Shown here: positions 1-5,206 of the stretch, piece after piece
How the letters are laid out: each line of letters opens with the position of its first letter
How positions within the stretch are numbered: the first letter of the stretch is position 1
Assembly: GCA_900764725.1 (NCBI GenBank)
Contig: CAAFPB010000310.1
Span: forward strand, 1 to 5,443
Length of the DNA stretch: 5,443 nucleotides
DNA from: an uncultured Catenibacterium sp.
GTDB lineage: Bacteria > Bacillota_I > Bacilli_A > Erysipelotrichales > Coprobacillaceae
Direction of reading: 5' to 3'
Program-made: the position numbers and the translations under genes
The notes under the pieces: model-generated
Seen by the model: only the letters and a program-made list of their open reading frames with translations
Databases searched by the model: none
Told to the model about the DNA's origin: nothing

Positions 1-70
1 CCGGACAGGCTGTGGTGGTTGATGCAAGAAGCCCCGACTTCTAAGCGAAGCGTAAGTCGGGGTAGTTCAC
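1..70 (+). mobile_element. Right end of an IS200/IS605-type insertion sequence (partial)
   Basis: A GC-rich perfect 9-bp hairpin (CCCCGACTT at 32-40, AAGTCGGGG at 54-62, 13-nt loop) is followed directly by TAGTTCAC ending at base 70. This arrangement, a subterminal hairpin followed by a short single-stranded terminus such as GTTCAC, is typical of the right ends of IS605-group elements, which transpose as single strands by TnpA and carry tnpB. GAA at 28-30, at the 5' foot of the hairpin, could pair with TTC at 66-68, as the guide/cleavage-site pairing in these ends does; this is inference. The stretch is visibly more GC-rich than its surroundings. The rest of the element lies upstream of the window, so the family and completeness cannot be confirmed. 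Confidence 0.7.
3..44 (+). CDS. tnpB: Possible last codons of tnpB (RNA-guided nuclease of IS200/IS605), partial at 5' edge
   Basis: Reading from base 3, the frame gives GQAVVVDARSPDF and then TAA at 42-44, inside the loop of the right-end hairpin. In IS605-group elements tnpB commonly stops in or near this hairpin on the same strand, so position and orientation fit. The alternative frame from base 1 (ending TGA at 100-102, with QEAPTSKRS over the hairpin) runs past the element's end and is less likely, but it cannot be excluded. No catalytic residues (the RuvC and zinc-finger regions of TnpB) lie in the window, so the product is inferred from context only. Confidence 0.35.
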   Translation, partial: GQAVVVDARSPDF

Positions 71-101
71 ATATACTGATGAAACTCTTGGTGGTTAACT
101 G

Positions 102-151
102 ACGTCGGTACTTATTGTATCGACGTTTTAAAATGTCGCTTTAAAAGCGAC
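102..151. repeat. Cluster of overlapping inverted repeats (alternative hairpins)
   Basis: Three inverted repeats share arms. Hairpin A pairs ACGTCGGTAC (102-111) with GTATCGACGT (117-126): 10 bp including one G-U pair, with a 5-nt loop. Hairpin B pairs 121-128 with 131-138 (CGACGTTT with AAATGTCG, one G-U pair, 2 bases between the arms). Hairpin C pairs GTCGCTT (135-141) with AAGCGAC (145-151), with a 3-nt loop. A and C can form together, but B excludes both because it uses the 3' arm of A and the 5' arm of C. None is followed by a T-run, so these are not ordinary terminators. Their role is unknown: possibly a degenerate element end, a regulatory leader or a repeat of this genome. Confidence 0.6.
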
Positions 152-160
152 CATATATAT

Positions 161-189
161 TTGTCTTTTACTTATACTAATAGTGTAAT
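161..189 (+). promoter_or_regulatory. Weak candidate promoter for the ADP-ribosylglycohydrolase gene
   Basis: TTGTCT (161-166) and TGTAAT (184-189) are 17 bp apart and match the sigma-A -35 and -10 hexamers in four and five positions. Transcription would start near 196, only a few bases before the Shine-Dalgarno at 200-204, giving a leader shorter than 20 nt. TATACT at 173-178 is a competing -10 but has no good -35. In DNA this AT-rich such matches arise by chance. Confidence 0.3.
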
Positions 190-199
190 AAGAGAGATT

Positions 200-204
200 G
201 GAGG
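200..204 (+). promoter_or_regulatory. Ribosome-binding site that fixes the start at ATG 213
   Basis: GGAGG lies 8 nt before ATG 213, an ideal spacing. An in-frame TTG at 198 would lengthen the protein by five residues (MEEYI), but it overlaps this Shine-Dalgarno and has none of its own upstream. The conserved family motif GDIIG begins seven residues after the ATG, as expected for a native N-terminus. Confidence 0.85.
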
Positions 205-212
205 AATATATT

Positions 213-1484
213 ATGTATGGTGCAATTTTAGGAGATATTATTGGAAGTCCATTTGAATTTGATAGAGGAAATAAAACAAAGACTTTTAAATTATTTAATA
301 GTCAATCACAATTCACAGATGATTCAGTGATGACTCTTGCAGTATGTAAAGCATTACTTCAAGTAGGACAGGATGCAACAGTTAAAGAGATTGAAGAAGC
401 TGTGACAATAAGTATGCAATCATGGGGAAGAAGATATCCTCATGAAGGATATGGAGGTTCTTTTAGTCAATGGCTTAGATTAAAACATCCACAGCCTTAT
501 AATAGTTTTGGAAATGGTTCTGCAATGAGAGTTTCAGCAGCCGGATGGCTTTATGATTCTATTGAAAAAACAAGAGTTGTCGCAAAGGCAACGGCCAATG
601 TCACTCACAATCATCCAGAAGGTATTAAAGGAGCAGAGGCAACTGCGAGTGCGATATTTATGGCTAGAAATGGTTCTTCAAAAGAAGAAATCAAAAAGTA
701 TATTGAGAATGAATTTCATTATGATTTAAATAGAACACTCAATAAAATTAGACCAGGTTATCATATGGATGAAACTTGTCAAAAAACAGTTCCTGAAGCA
801 ATCATTGCTTTTCTTGAAGCAAGAGACTTTGAAGATGCAATAAGAAATGCAGTTTCTCTAGGTGGAGATACAGATACATTAGGTGCTATTACAGGAAGTA
901 TTGCGGAAGCATATTTTGGAATACCTGAAACTTTAATATCTGAATGTAGAAATCGTATTAATAAAGATATGAGAGATGTTGTTGATGCATTTTATAGTCT
1001 TGTAAGACAGCACAATGATTCAGTCAACACAAATCAGATGATTGAGAAAGCAATCAATCAATATTATGTCAATAATGATAAAGAGAGTATGATACTATTT
1101 ATGGATACAATGTTGAACGCAATAAAACAGGGTGGGGAATTAATCGTTCCTTATATTACGACTCAGACATTCTTTTCAGAAAAACAATTCAACAAATTAA
1201 AAATTGGTGATACGTTTACACTTGATCATGATGTAAAACTTAAAATGGAAACTGTCAAAGATGCGAATGGTATTGAGTGGCTCGGTGTATTTACTTCAAC
1301 AAAAGAAATGCATAAAGGATCGAGTGGCAATGTTCAGATCAATCAGTTCATCTTATCAATTCTTAAATTAGTACTTGATTGGGAGGAGATCAATGGAATT
1401 GTCATCAACCCATTTGGAAAACATATGCAAATAAGTAAAGCAATGATACTTCTATTGATTGGCATATATGAAGAACATGAATAA
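213..1484 (+). CDS. ADP-ribosylglycohydrolase family protein with C-terminal SseB-like domain
   Basis: The 423-residue protein has two parts. Residues 1 to about 265 are an ADP-ribosylglycohydrolase (DraG/ARH) domain. It shows GDIIGSPFE (7-15), FTDDS (34-38), GNGSAMR (100-106), THNHPEG (131-137) and GGDTDT (217-222); the acidic and threonine residues of FTDDS and GGDTDT form the two-magnesium site in this family. These enzymes remove ADP-ribose from proteins, nucleic acids or small molecules; the substrate here is not known. Residues about 283-423 resemble the SseB N-terminal domain, with VFTSTKEM (359-366) and GIVINPFGK (395-403). That domain occurs widely in Firmicutes without a settled role and does not by itself imply secretion. 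No signal peptide or membrane segment is seen, so it is probably cytosolic. It stands alone, with 176 bp and a strong promoter before nadA. The glycohydrolase call is firm; the SseB call is good but rests on a few motifs. Confidence 0.9.
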   Translation: MYGAILGDIIGSPFEFDRGNKTKTFKLFNSQSQFTDDSVMTLAVCKALLQVGQDATVKEIEEAVTISMQSWGRRYPHEGYGGSFSQWLRLKHPQPYNSFGNGSAMRVSAAGWLYDSIEKTRVVAKATANVTHNHPEGIKGAEATASAIFMARNGSSKEEIKKYIENEFHYDLNRTLNKIRPGYHMDETCQKTVPEAIIAFLEARDFEDAIRNAVSLGGDTDTLGAITGSIAEAYFGIPETLISECRNRINKDMRDVVDAFYSLVRQHNDSVNTNQMIEKAINQYYVNNDKESMILFMDTMLNAIKQGGELIVPYITTQTFFSEKQFNKLKIGDTFTLDHDVKLKMETVKDANGIEWLGVFTSTKEMHKGSSGNVQINQFILSILKLVLDWEEINGIVINPFGKHMQISKAMILLLIGIYEEHE

Positions 1485-1494
1485 TCTTTTTTAG

Positions 1495-1510
1495 ATGTAA
1501 TCTGTTACAT
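1495..1510. promoter_or_regulatory. Inverted repeat ATGTAA-N4-TTACAT (operator-like)
   Basis: Perfect 6-bp arms (1495-1500 and 1505-1510) flank TCTG, only 10 bp after the stop codon of the upstream gene. Partial copies follow: TGTAAT at 1521-1526 and TTACAT at 1547-1552. The T-run (1486-1492) precedes the repeat on the + strand, so it does not look like an intrinsic terminator for the upstream gene. A protein-binding site is possible; the regulator is unknown. Confidence 0.4.
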
Positions 1511-1552
1511 TCAAACATACTGTAATATTGATTGAACATATTTCTTTTACAT

Positions 1553-1584
1553 TGTCAACATATGTGTCTTGACATCTGTCAACA
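1553..1584. promoter_or_regulatory. Candidate NiaR operator cluster over the nad promoter
   Basis: TGTC starts at 1553, 1565 and 1577, exactly 12 bp apart. The outer two copies are identical octamers (TGTCAACA at 1553-1560 and 1577-1584). The middle forms the palindrome TGTCTTGACA (1565-1574), and a second overlapping perfect palindrome is TTGACATCTGTCAA (1569-1582). The cluster covers the -35 box of the nadA promoter, the right place for repression. A TGTC/GACA palindrome agrees with what I recall of NiaR boxes in other Firmicutes, and niaR is the last gene of the operon. The assignment to NiaR is an inference. Confidence 0.65.
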
Positions 1585-1597
1585 ACAATGATAGCAT
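1569..1597 (+). promoter_or_regulatory. Promoter of the nadA-nadBC-niaR operon
   Basis: The -35 is a perfect TTGACA (1569-1574). After a 17-bp spacer the -10 is TAGCAT (1592-1597), matching TATAAT in four positions. It is helped by an extended -10 TG at 1589-1590 in the standard TGnTAGCAT arrangement. Transcription would start near 1604, giving a leader of roughly 57 nt before the nadA ATG. The -35 box lies within the proposed NiaR operator, so binding would block RNA polymerase. Confidence 0.7.
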
Positions 1598-1660
1598 AGG
1601 CATCAGCGTAGAGAGATAGGCGCTTAATTTAGGAAAAGGTTAGAAAAAGAGGATAAAATT

Positions 1661-2566
1661 ATGGATATGATGAATAGAATCAAGCAGCTTAAAGAAGAGA
1701 AGAATGCTGTTATATTAGCTCACTATTATGTGGATGCAGATGTACAGGAAGCGGCTGATTTCATTGGGGATTCATTCTATCTTGCAAAAAAGGCAGCTGA
1801 AACAGATGCTGATAAGATTGTCTTTGCAGGTGTAGAATTCATGGGAGAAAGTGCGAAAATACTTAACCCTAACAAGCATGTATATATGCCAGATGCACAT
1901 GCTGATTGTCCTATGGCCCATATGGTAACTATAGAAAATATAAAAAAAATGAGAGAAAAGTATGATGATTTAGCTGTTGTATGCTATATCAATTCTACTG
2001 CAGAAATTAAGACATATAGTGATGTATGTGTGACTAGTTCAAATGCAGTGAAGATAGTGAATAAATTACCTAACAAGAATATATTCTTTATACCAGATCA
2101 AAACTTAGGAAGCTATGTGGCTACTCAAGTAAAAGATAAGAATATTATCTTAAATAGTGGTTTCTGTCCAAGACACCATATTATGACTAAAGAAGATGTA
2201 TTAAATGCCAAGAAAGAACATCCAAATGCACTAGTGGCTGTTCATCCAGAATGTAAACCTGAAGTATTAGAAGAAGCAGATTATATTGGTAGTACATCAG
2301 GTATTATTGATTATATTGTTGGTAATGATGCAAAAGAATTTATTGTTGGTACAGTAGATGGCGTATATGCGACTATCTTAAAACAAGCACCAGACAAGAA
2401 GCTTTATAATGTCGTAAGAACTCAGGTATGTCCTAATATGAAACTGAATTCTTTAGAAAAGATCATCCATGTATTAGAAACTGGAGAAAATGAAGTATTC
2501 TTAGATGAAGAATTTATGAATAAAGCAAAAGCACCATTAGAAAGAATGCTTGAACTTGCTAAATAG
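1661..2566 (+). CDS. nadA: Quinolinate synthase NadA
   Basis: NadA condenses iminoaspartate with dihydroxyacetone phosphate to quinolinate, the second step of de novo NAD synthesis from aspartate, using an oxygen-sensitive [4Fe-4S] cluster in the cytosol. The 301-residue length fits the short NadA form (about 300 residues, as in Thermotoga) rather than the longer E. coli and Bacillus forms. Family motifs are AHYY (20-23), GDSFYLA (36-42), GVEFMGESAKILNP (57-70), FIPDQNLG (143-150), HPEC (195-198) and GSTSGI (210-215). The three cluster cysteines are most likely C83 (ADCPMAHM), C169 (GFCPRHH) and C257 (QVCPNMK). The start is supported by AGAGGA at 1648-1653, 7 nt before ATG 1661; ATGs at 1667 and 1670 are further from this site. 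It is the first gene of the NAD operon, and its stop codon overlaps the Shine-Dalgarno of the next gene. Confidence 0.97.
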   Translation: MDMMNRIKQLKEEKNAVILAHYYVDADVQEAADFIGDSFYLAKKAAETDADKIVFAGVEFMGESAKILNPNKHVYMPDAHADCPMAHMVTIENIKKMREKYDDLAVVCYINSTAEIKTYSDVCVTSSNAVKIVNKLPNKNIFFIPDQNLGSYVATQVKDKNIILNSGFCPRHHIMTKEDVLNAKKEHPNALVAVHPECKPEVLEEADYIGSTSGIIDYIVGNDAKEFIVGTVDGVYATILKQAPDKKLYNVVRTQVCPNMKLNSLEKIIHVLETGENEVFLDEEFMNKAKAPLERMLELAK

Positions 2567-2579
2567 GAGATGACTAAAA

Positions 2580-4619
2580 ATGAGTAAAAAGACAGATGTT
2601 CTAATTGTTGGTACTGGATGTTCAGGATTATATTGTGCCCTTAAATTACCTGGAAGCCTTAATATTCATATGATTACTAAATCATGTGTAGAAGAAAGCG
2701 ATAGCTATCTTGCCCAGGGTGGTATTTGTATGTTTAAAGATGAAAGTGATTATCATGCTTTCTTTAAAGATACACTAAGAGCTGGACATTATGAAAATAA
2801 TCCTCTTTCTGTAGAACTCATGATCAGAAGTTCTCGTGCCGTACTTGATGATTTATTATCTTATGGTACAGATTTTGCAAGAGATGAAGAAGGAGACCTT
2901 AAATATACAAGAGAAGGTGCGCATTCTACTAATAGAATCCTTTATCATGAAGATATTACGGGTAAAGAAATCACTAGTAAGCTTTATGCAGAAGTCAAAA
3001 CTAGAAAGAATATCACTATCGAAGAATATGTCACACTTACAGATTTGATTGTTAAGAATGGTAAATGTGTTGGTGGTAAAGTACGCAAGGGTGATGAAGA
3101 ATATGATATCTATGCAGACTTTGTTGTTCTTGCAACTGGTGGTATTGGTGGTAAGTATAAGAACTCTACTAACTACCGTCATTTAACTGGAGATGCCATC
3201 GATTTGGCTAAGAAATATAATATTGAAACAGAACATTTGGATTATGTACAGATTCATCCAACAACTTTCTATAGTGAAGATAACGAAAGACGTTTCCTTA
3301 TTTCTGAAAGTGTTAGAGGTGAAGGTGCATTATTATATGATAAGAATGGTAATCGTTTCGTTAATGAATTATTACCTAGAGATGTTGTTTCTGATGCAAT
3401 TAAGAAACAGATGGAAAAAGATGGTACTGATTATGTCTTAGAAGATCTAAGACCAATTGGTGAAAAAGAACTAAAAGAACATTTCCCTAATATTGTTCAG
3501 TACTGCTTAGATAAAGGCTATGATGTGACTAAGGAATGTATTCCAGTTGTACCAGCCCAGCACTATTTCATGGGTGGTGTAAAAGTCAATGAAAACAGTA
3601 AAACATCCATGCCTAATCTATATGCTGTAGGAGAAACAGCATGTAATGGTGTTCATGGTAAGAATAGACTTGCTAGTAACTCTTTATTAGAAAGTTTAGT
3701 ATTTGCTAAAAGAGCCGCAAAAGATATGACAAGAAAGTATGAGGCCCCAAGTATGTTTGATAAGACAACTTTAAAATTAAATGTAGACCCACTAATCCTT
3801 TCAGCTCTTCGTGAAGATATTACAAGTGAAGATGTATCTACATGCAGTGTTATGAGAACTGCACAGTTAGGTGAAGTAGAATTAATCTGTAAAGAAAATG
3901 GTATTATTGCTGGTCTTCAGATTTTTGAAAGAACATTCAAATTATTAGATGAAGATGTAGATGTACATTTCTTTGCTCACGATGGTGATGAAGTACATAA
4001 AGGTGAATTACTTGCTAAAGTAACTGGTGATATGAGAACACTTCTTGAAGGTGAAAGAACTGCTCTTAACTACTTACAGAGAATGTCAGGTATTGCCACT
4101 TATACACGTAAGGTAGCTGATCTACTTGTTGGTACATCTATTAAGTTACTTGATACAAGAAAGACTACTCCAAATAACAGAATCTTTGAAAAGTATGCTG
4201 TTAAAGTAGGTGGAGGAAGCAACCATAGATATAACTTAACAGATGGTGTTTTATTAAAAGATAACCATATTGGTGCTGCAGGAAGCGTCACTAAAGCTGT
4301 ACAAATGGCAAGAGACTATGCACCATCAGTTAGAAAGATTGAAGTAGAAGTAGAGACATTTGATATGGTTAAAGAAGCAGTCGCTGCAGGTGCTGATATT
4401 ATTATGTTAGATAATATGAGTACTGAATTATTAAAGCAGTCTATTGATTATATTGATAAGCGTGCTGAAATTGAAATCTCAGGTAATGTAACTGCTGAAA
4501 ACATCAATAGAGTGAAAGATATGGGTGTAGATTTCATTTCTAGTGGTGCATTAACACACTCTGCAAAGATTCTAGATCTATCATTAAAGAACCTTCATGC
4601 AATTAACGGGAGAGACTAA
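2580..4619 (+). CDS. nadBC: Fused L-aspartate oxidase (NadB) - quinolinate phosphoribosyltransferase (NadC)
   Basis: This 679-residue protein joins the first and third steps of de novo NAD synthesis. Residues 1-388 are NadB, an FAD enzyme making iminoaspartate. They show GTGCSG (11-16), SYLAQGG (42-48), REGAHSTNRI (111-120), ATGGIGG (185-191), QIHPT (224-228), PRDVV (266-270), HYFMGG (328-333) and NRLASNSLLE (362-371). By comparison with E. coli NadB, likely substrate and catalytic residues are E112, H226, R267, H328 and R363. Residues about 392-679 are NadC, which makes nicotinate mononucleotide from quinolinate and PRPP. They show ERTALNYLQRMSGIAT (492-507), DTRKTTPNNR (525-534), GGGSNHR (544-550), LLKDNHI (558-564), EVEVET (588-593) and ISGNVT (633-638). 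The NadB part lacks the C-terminal helical domain of the roughly 540-residue E. coli enzyme, and almost no linker separates the halves. All key residues look intact, so both activities are expected. The Shine-Dalgarno AGGAG (2565-2569) overlaps the nadA stop codon; the intergenic gap is 13 nt. Fusion could channel or co-regulate; that is inference. Confidence 0.95.
   Translation: MSKKTDVLIVGTGCSGLYCALKLPGSLNIHMITKSCVEESDSYLAQGGICMFKDESDYHAFFKDTLRAGHYENNPLSVELMIRSSRAVLDDLLSYGTDFARDEEGDLKYTREGAHSTNRILYHEDITGKEITSKLYAEVKTRKNITIEEYVTLTDLIVKNGKCVGGKVRKGDEEYDIYADFVVLATGGIGGKYKNSTNYRHLTGDAIDLAKKYNIETEHLDYVQIHPTTFYSEDNERRFLISESVRGEGALLYDKNGNRFVNELLPRDVVSDAIKKQMEKDGTDYVLEDLRPIGEKELKEHFPNIVQYCLDKGYDVTKECIPVVPAQHYFMGGVKVNENSKTSMPNLYAVGETACNGVHGKNRLASNSLLESLVFAKRAAKDMTRKYEAPSMFDKTTLKLNVDPLILSALREDITSEDVSTCSVMRTAQLGEVELICKENGIIAGLQIFERTFKLLDEDVDVHFFAHDGDEVHKGELLAKVTGDMRTLLEGERTALNYLQRMSGIATYTRKVADLLVGTSIKLLDTRKTTPNNRIFEKYAVKVGGGSNHRYNLTDGVLLKDNHIGAAGSVTKAVQMARDYAPSVRKIEVEVETFDMVKEAVAAGADIIMLDNMSTELLKQSIDYIDKRAEIEISGNVTAENINRVKDMGVDFISSGALTHSAKILDLSLKNLHAINGRD
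3741..3755 (+). promoter_or_regulatory. Internal ribosome-binding site and ATG at the NadC domain boundary
   Basis: Within the fused gene, GAGG (3741-3744) sits 8 nt before an in-frame ATG (3753-3755, codon 392). Translation from here would give a 288-residue protein, the usual length of a free-standing NadC, starting a few residues before the family's N-terminal region. It may be a relic of a once-separate nadC start or a site still used. The match is short and could be chance. Confidence 0.4.
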
Positions 4620-5153
4620 ATGACTGGTAAAGAAAGAAGGGACTACATCCTTACAGAACTGATGGAAAGTGATACACCGATTTCTGCTTCTAATTTTGCA
4701 AAACGACTTCAGGTTTCACGTCAGGTTATTGTGAATGATGTCGCACTTCTTCGTGCTAATAATCATGTTATAGAAGCAACCAACAAAGGATATATTATAC
4801 GTCAGTCTGCAATGGTGGAAAGAGTTCTCAAAATGCAGCATACAGATGCAGATATAGAAAAAGAGTTGAATACAATAGTTGATTTAGGTGGTTATGTGAA
4901 AGATATCTTTGTCTATCATAAAGCTTATCATATTGTCAGAGCACCTCTTAATATCGCATCACGTTTAGATGTTAAAAAATATCTAGATAATTTAAAATGT
5001 GGGAAATCCATCTCTTTAATGACAGTTACAAGTGGTTATCATTATCATACAATTTGTGCTGAAACAGATGAGAGACTCGATGAAATACAGGATGCTTTAT
5101 CAAAGCTTGGATATCTTGCAAAACTACAGGAATATGAACCTGTTGCATTCTAA
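4620..5153 (+). CDS. niaR: NiaR (YrxA) family transcriptional repressor of NAD synthesis genes
   Basis: This 177-residue protein has an N-terminal winged helix-turn-helix (about 5-60; core ISASNFAKRLQVSRQVIVNDVALLR, written here as residues 21-45) and a C-terminal 3H domain (about 70-175). The 3H domain is named for conserved histidines; here H74, H100 and the pair H141/H143 in GYHYHT fit. By analogy with the Thermotoga NiaR structure, H74, E82, H141 and H143 are the likely metal ligands. Members repress NAD biosynthesis and niacin uptake genes in response to nicotinic acid. Its ATG follows the nadBC stop codon with no gap, and its Shine-Dalgarno (GGGAGAG, 4608-4614) lies inside the end of nadBC, so translation is probably coupled. 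As last gene of the operon it should be autoregulated through the operator at 1553-1584. Length and domain order are normal for the family. Confidence 0.93.
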   Translation: MTGKERRDYILTELMESDTPISASNFAKRLQVSRQVIVNDVALLRANNHVIEATNKGYIIRQSAMVERVLKMQHTDADIEKELNTIVDLGGYVKDIFVYHKAYHIVRAPLNIASRLDVKKYLDNLKCGKSISLMTVTSGYHYHTICAETDERLDEIQDALSKLGYLAKLQEYEPVAF

Positions 5154-5178
5154 AGCCATCTTCATTGATGGCTTTTTT
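5152..5178 (+). terminator. Intrinsic terminator of the nad operon
   Basis: A 9-bp stem pairs AAAGCCATC (5152-5160) with GATGGCTTT (5167-5175) around a 6-nt loop (TTCATT). It runs into six Ts at 5173-5178. The stem begins within the niaR stop codon, so the operon ends with no spare sequence. Confidence 0.92.
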
Positions 5179-5182
5179 CATG

Positions 5183-5188
5183 TATAAT
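5183..5188 (+). promoter_or_regulatory. Candidate -10 box of the metallophosphoesterase gene
   Basis: A perfect TATAAT lies 4 bp beyond the terminator T-run. No good -35 is present: the best at suitable spacing is TTCATT (5161-5166, 16 bp upstream), which is the terminator loop. If used, transcription would start near 5195, inside the Shine-Dalgarno, giving an almost leaderless message. Read-through of the terminator is the alternative. Confidence 0.4.
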
Positions 5189-5206
5189 GATATAGAGGTG
5201 ATAATC

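Larger units (their letters stand above)
1..90 (+). ncRNA. Possible 3' part of an omegaRNA (reRNA) with its guide segment
   Basis: TnpB proteins work with an RNA made from the 3' end of the element; its scaffold ends at the right-end boundary and its guide is the flanking host DNA. If base 70 is the boundary, the scaffold 3' hairpin is 32-62 and the guide would be about 71-90. This follows from known TnpB biology plus the position of the hairpin. No promoter or processing site is visible, and the 5' part of the RNA lies outside the window. Confidence 0.3.

Noticed and set aside
102..126. Hairpin read as an intrinsic terminator
   Set aside because: The stem is good, but no uridine-rich tail follows it on the + strand, and no gene that would need it ends next to it on the - strand.
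198..212. TTG start five residues upstream of the ADP-ribosylglycohydrolase ATG
   Set aside because: The TTG overlaps the GGAGG ribosome-binding site that serves ATG 213 and has no site of its own.
1605..1624. AGCG/CGCT pairing in the nadA leader as a possible riboswitch or attenuator
   Set aside because: Only 4 bp with a 12-nt loop. The leader is about 57 nt, too short for known NAD riboswitch classes to be argued from what I see.
2836..3048. Open frame of 70 codons on the + strand within nadBC
   Set aside because: It lies entirely inside the NadB coding region in another frame, has no family-like motifs, and is explained by the AT-rich coding sequence.
2856..3182. Open frame of 108 codons on the - strand within nadBC
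   Set aside because: It is antisense to conserved NadB motifs. Its product is rich in I, F, T, S and C, without recognisable domains, as expected for a reverse-strand shadow.
3193..3441. Open frame of 82 codons on the + strand within nadBC
   Set aside because: It overlaps the conserved QIHPT and PRDVV region of NadB in another frame and has no independent ribosome-binding site that I can see.
4100..4291. Open frame of 63 codons on the - strand within the NadC part
   Set aside because: It is antisense to the most conserved NadC motifs (DTRKTT to KDNH) and is a shadow of them.
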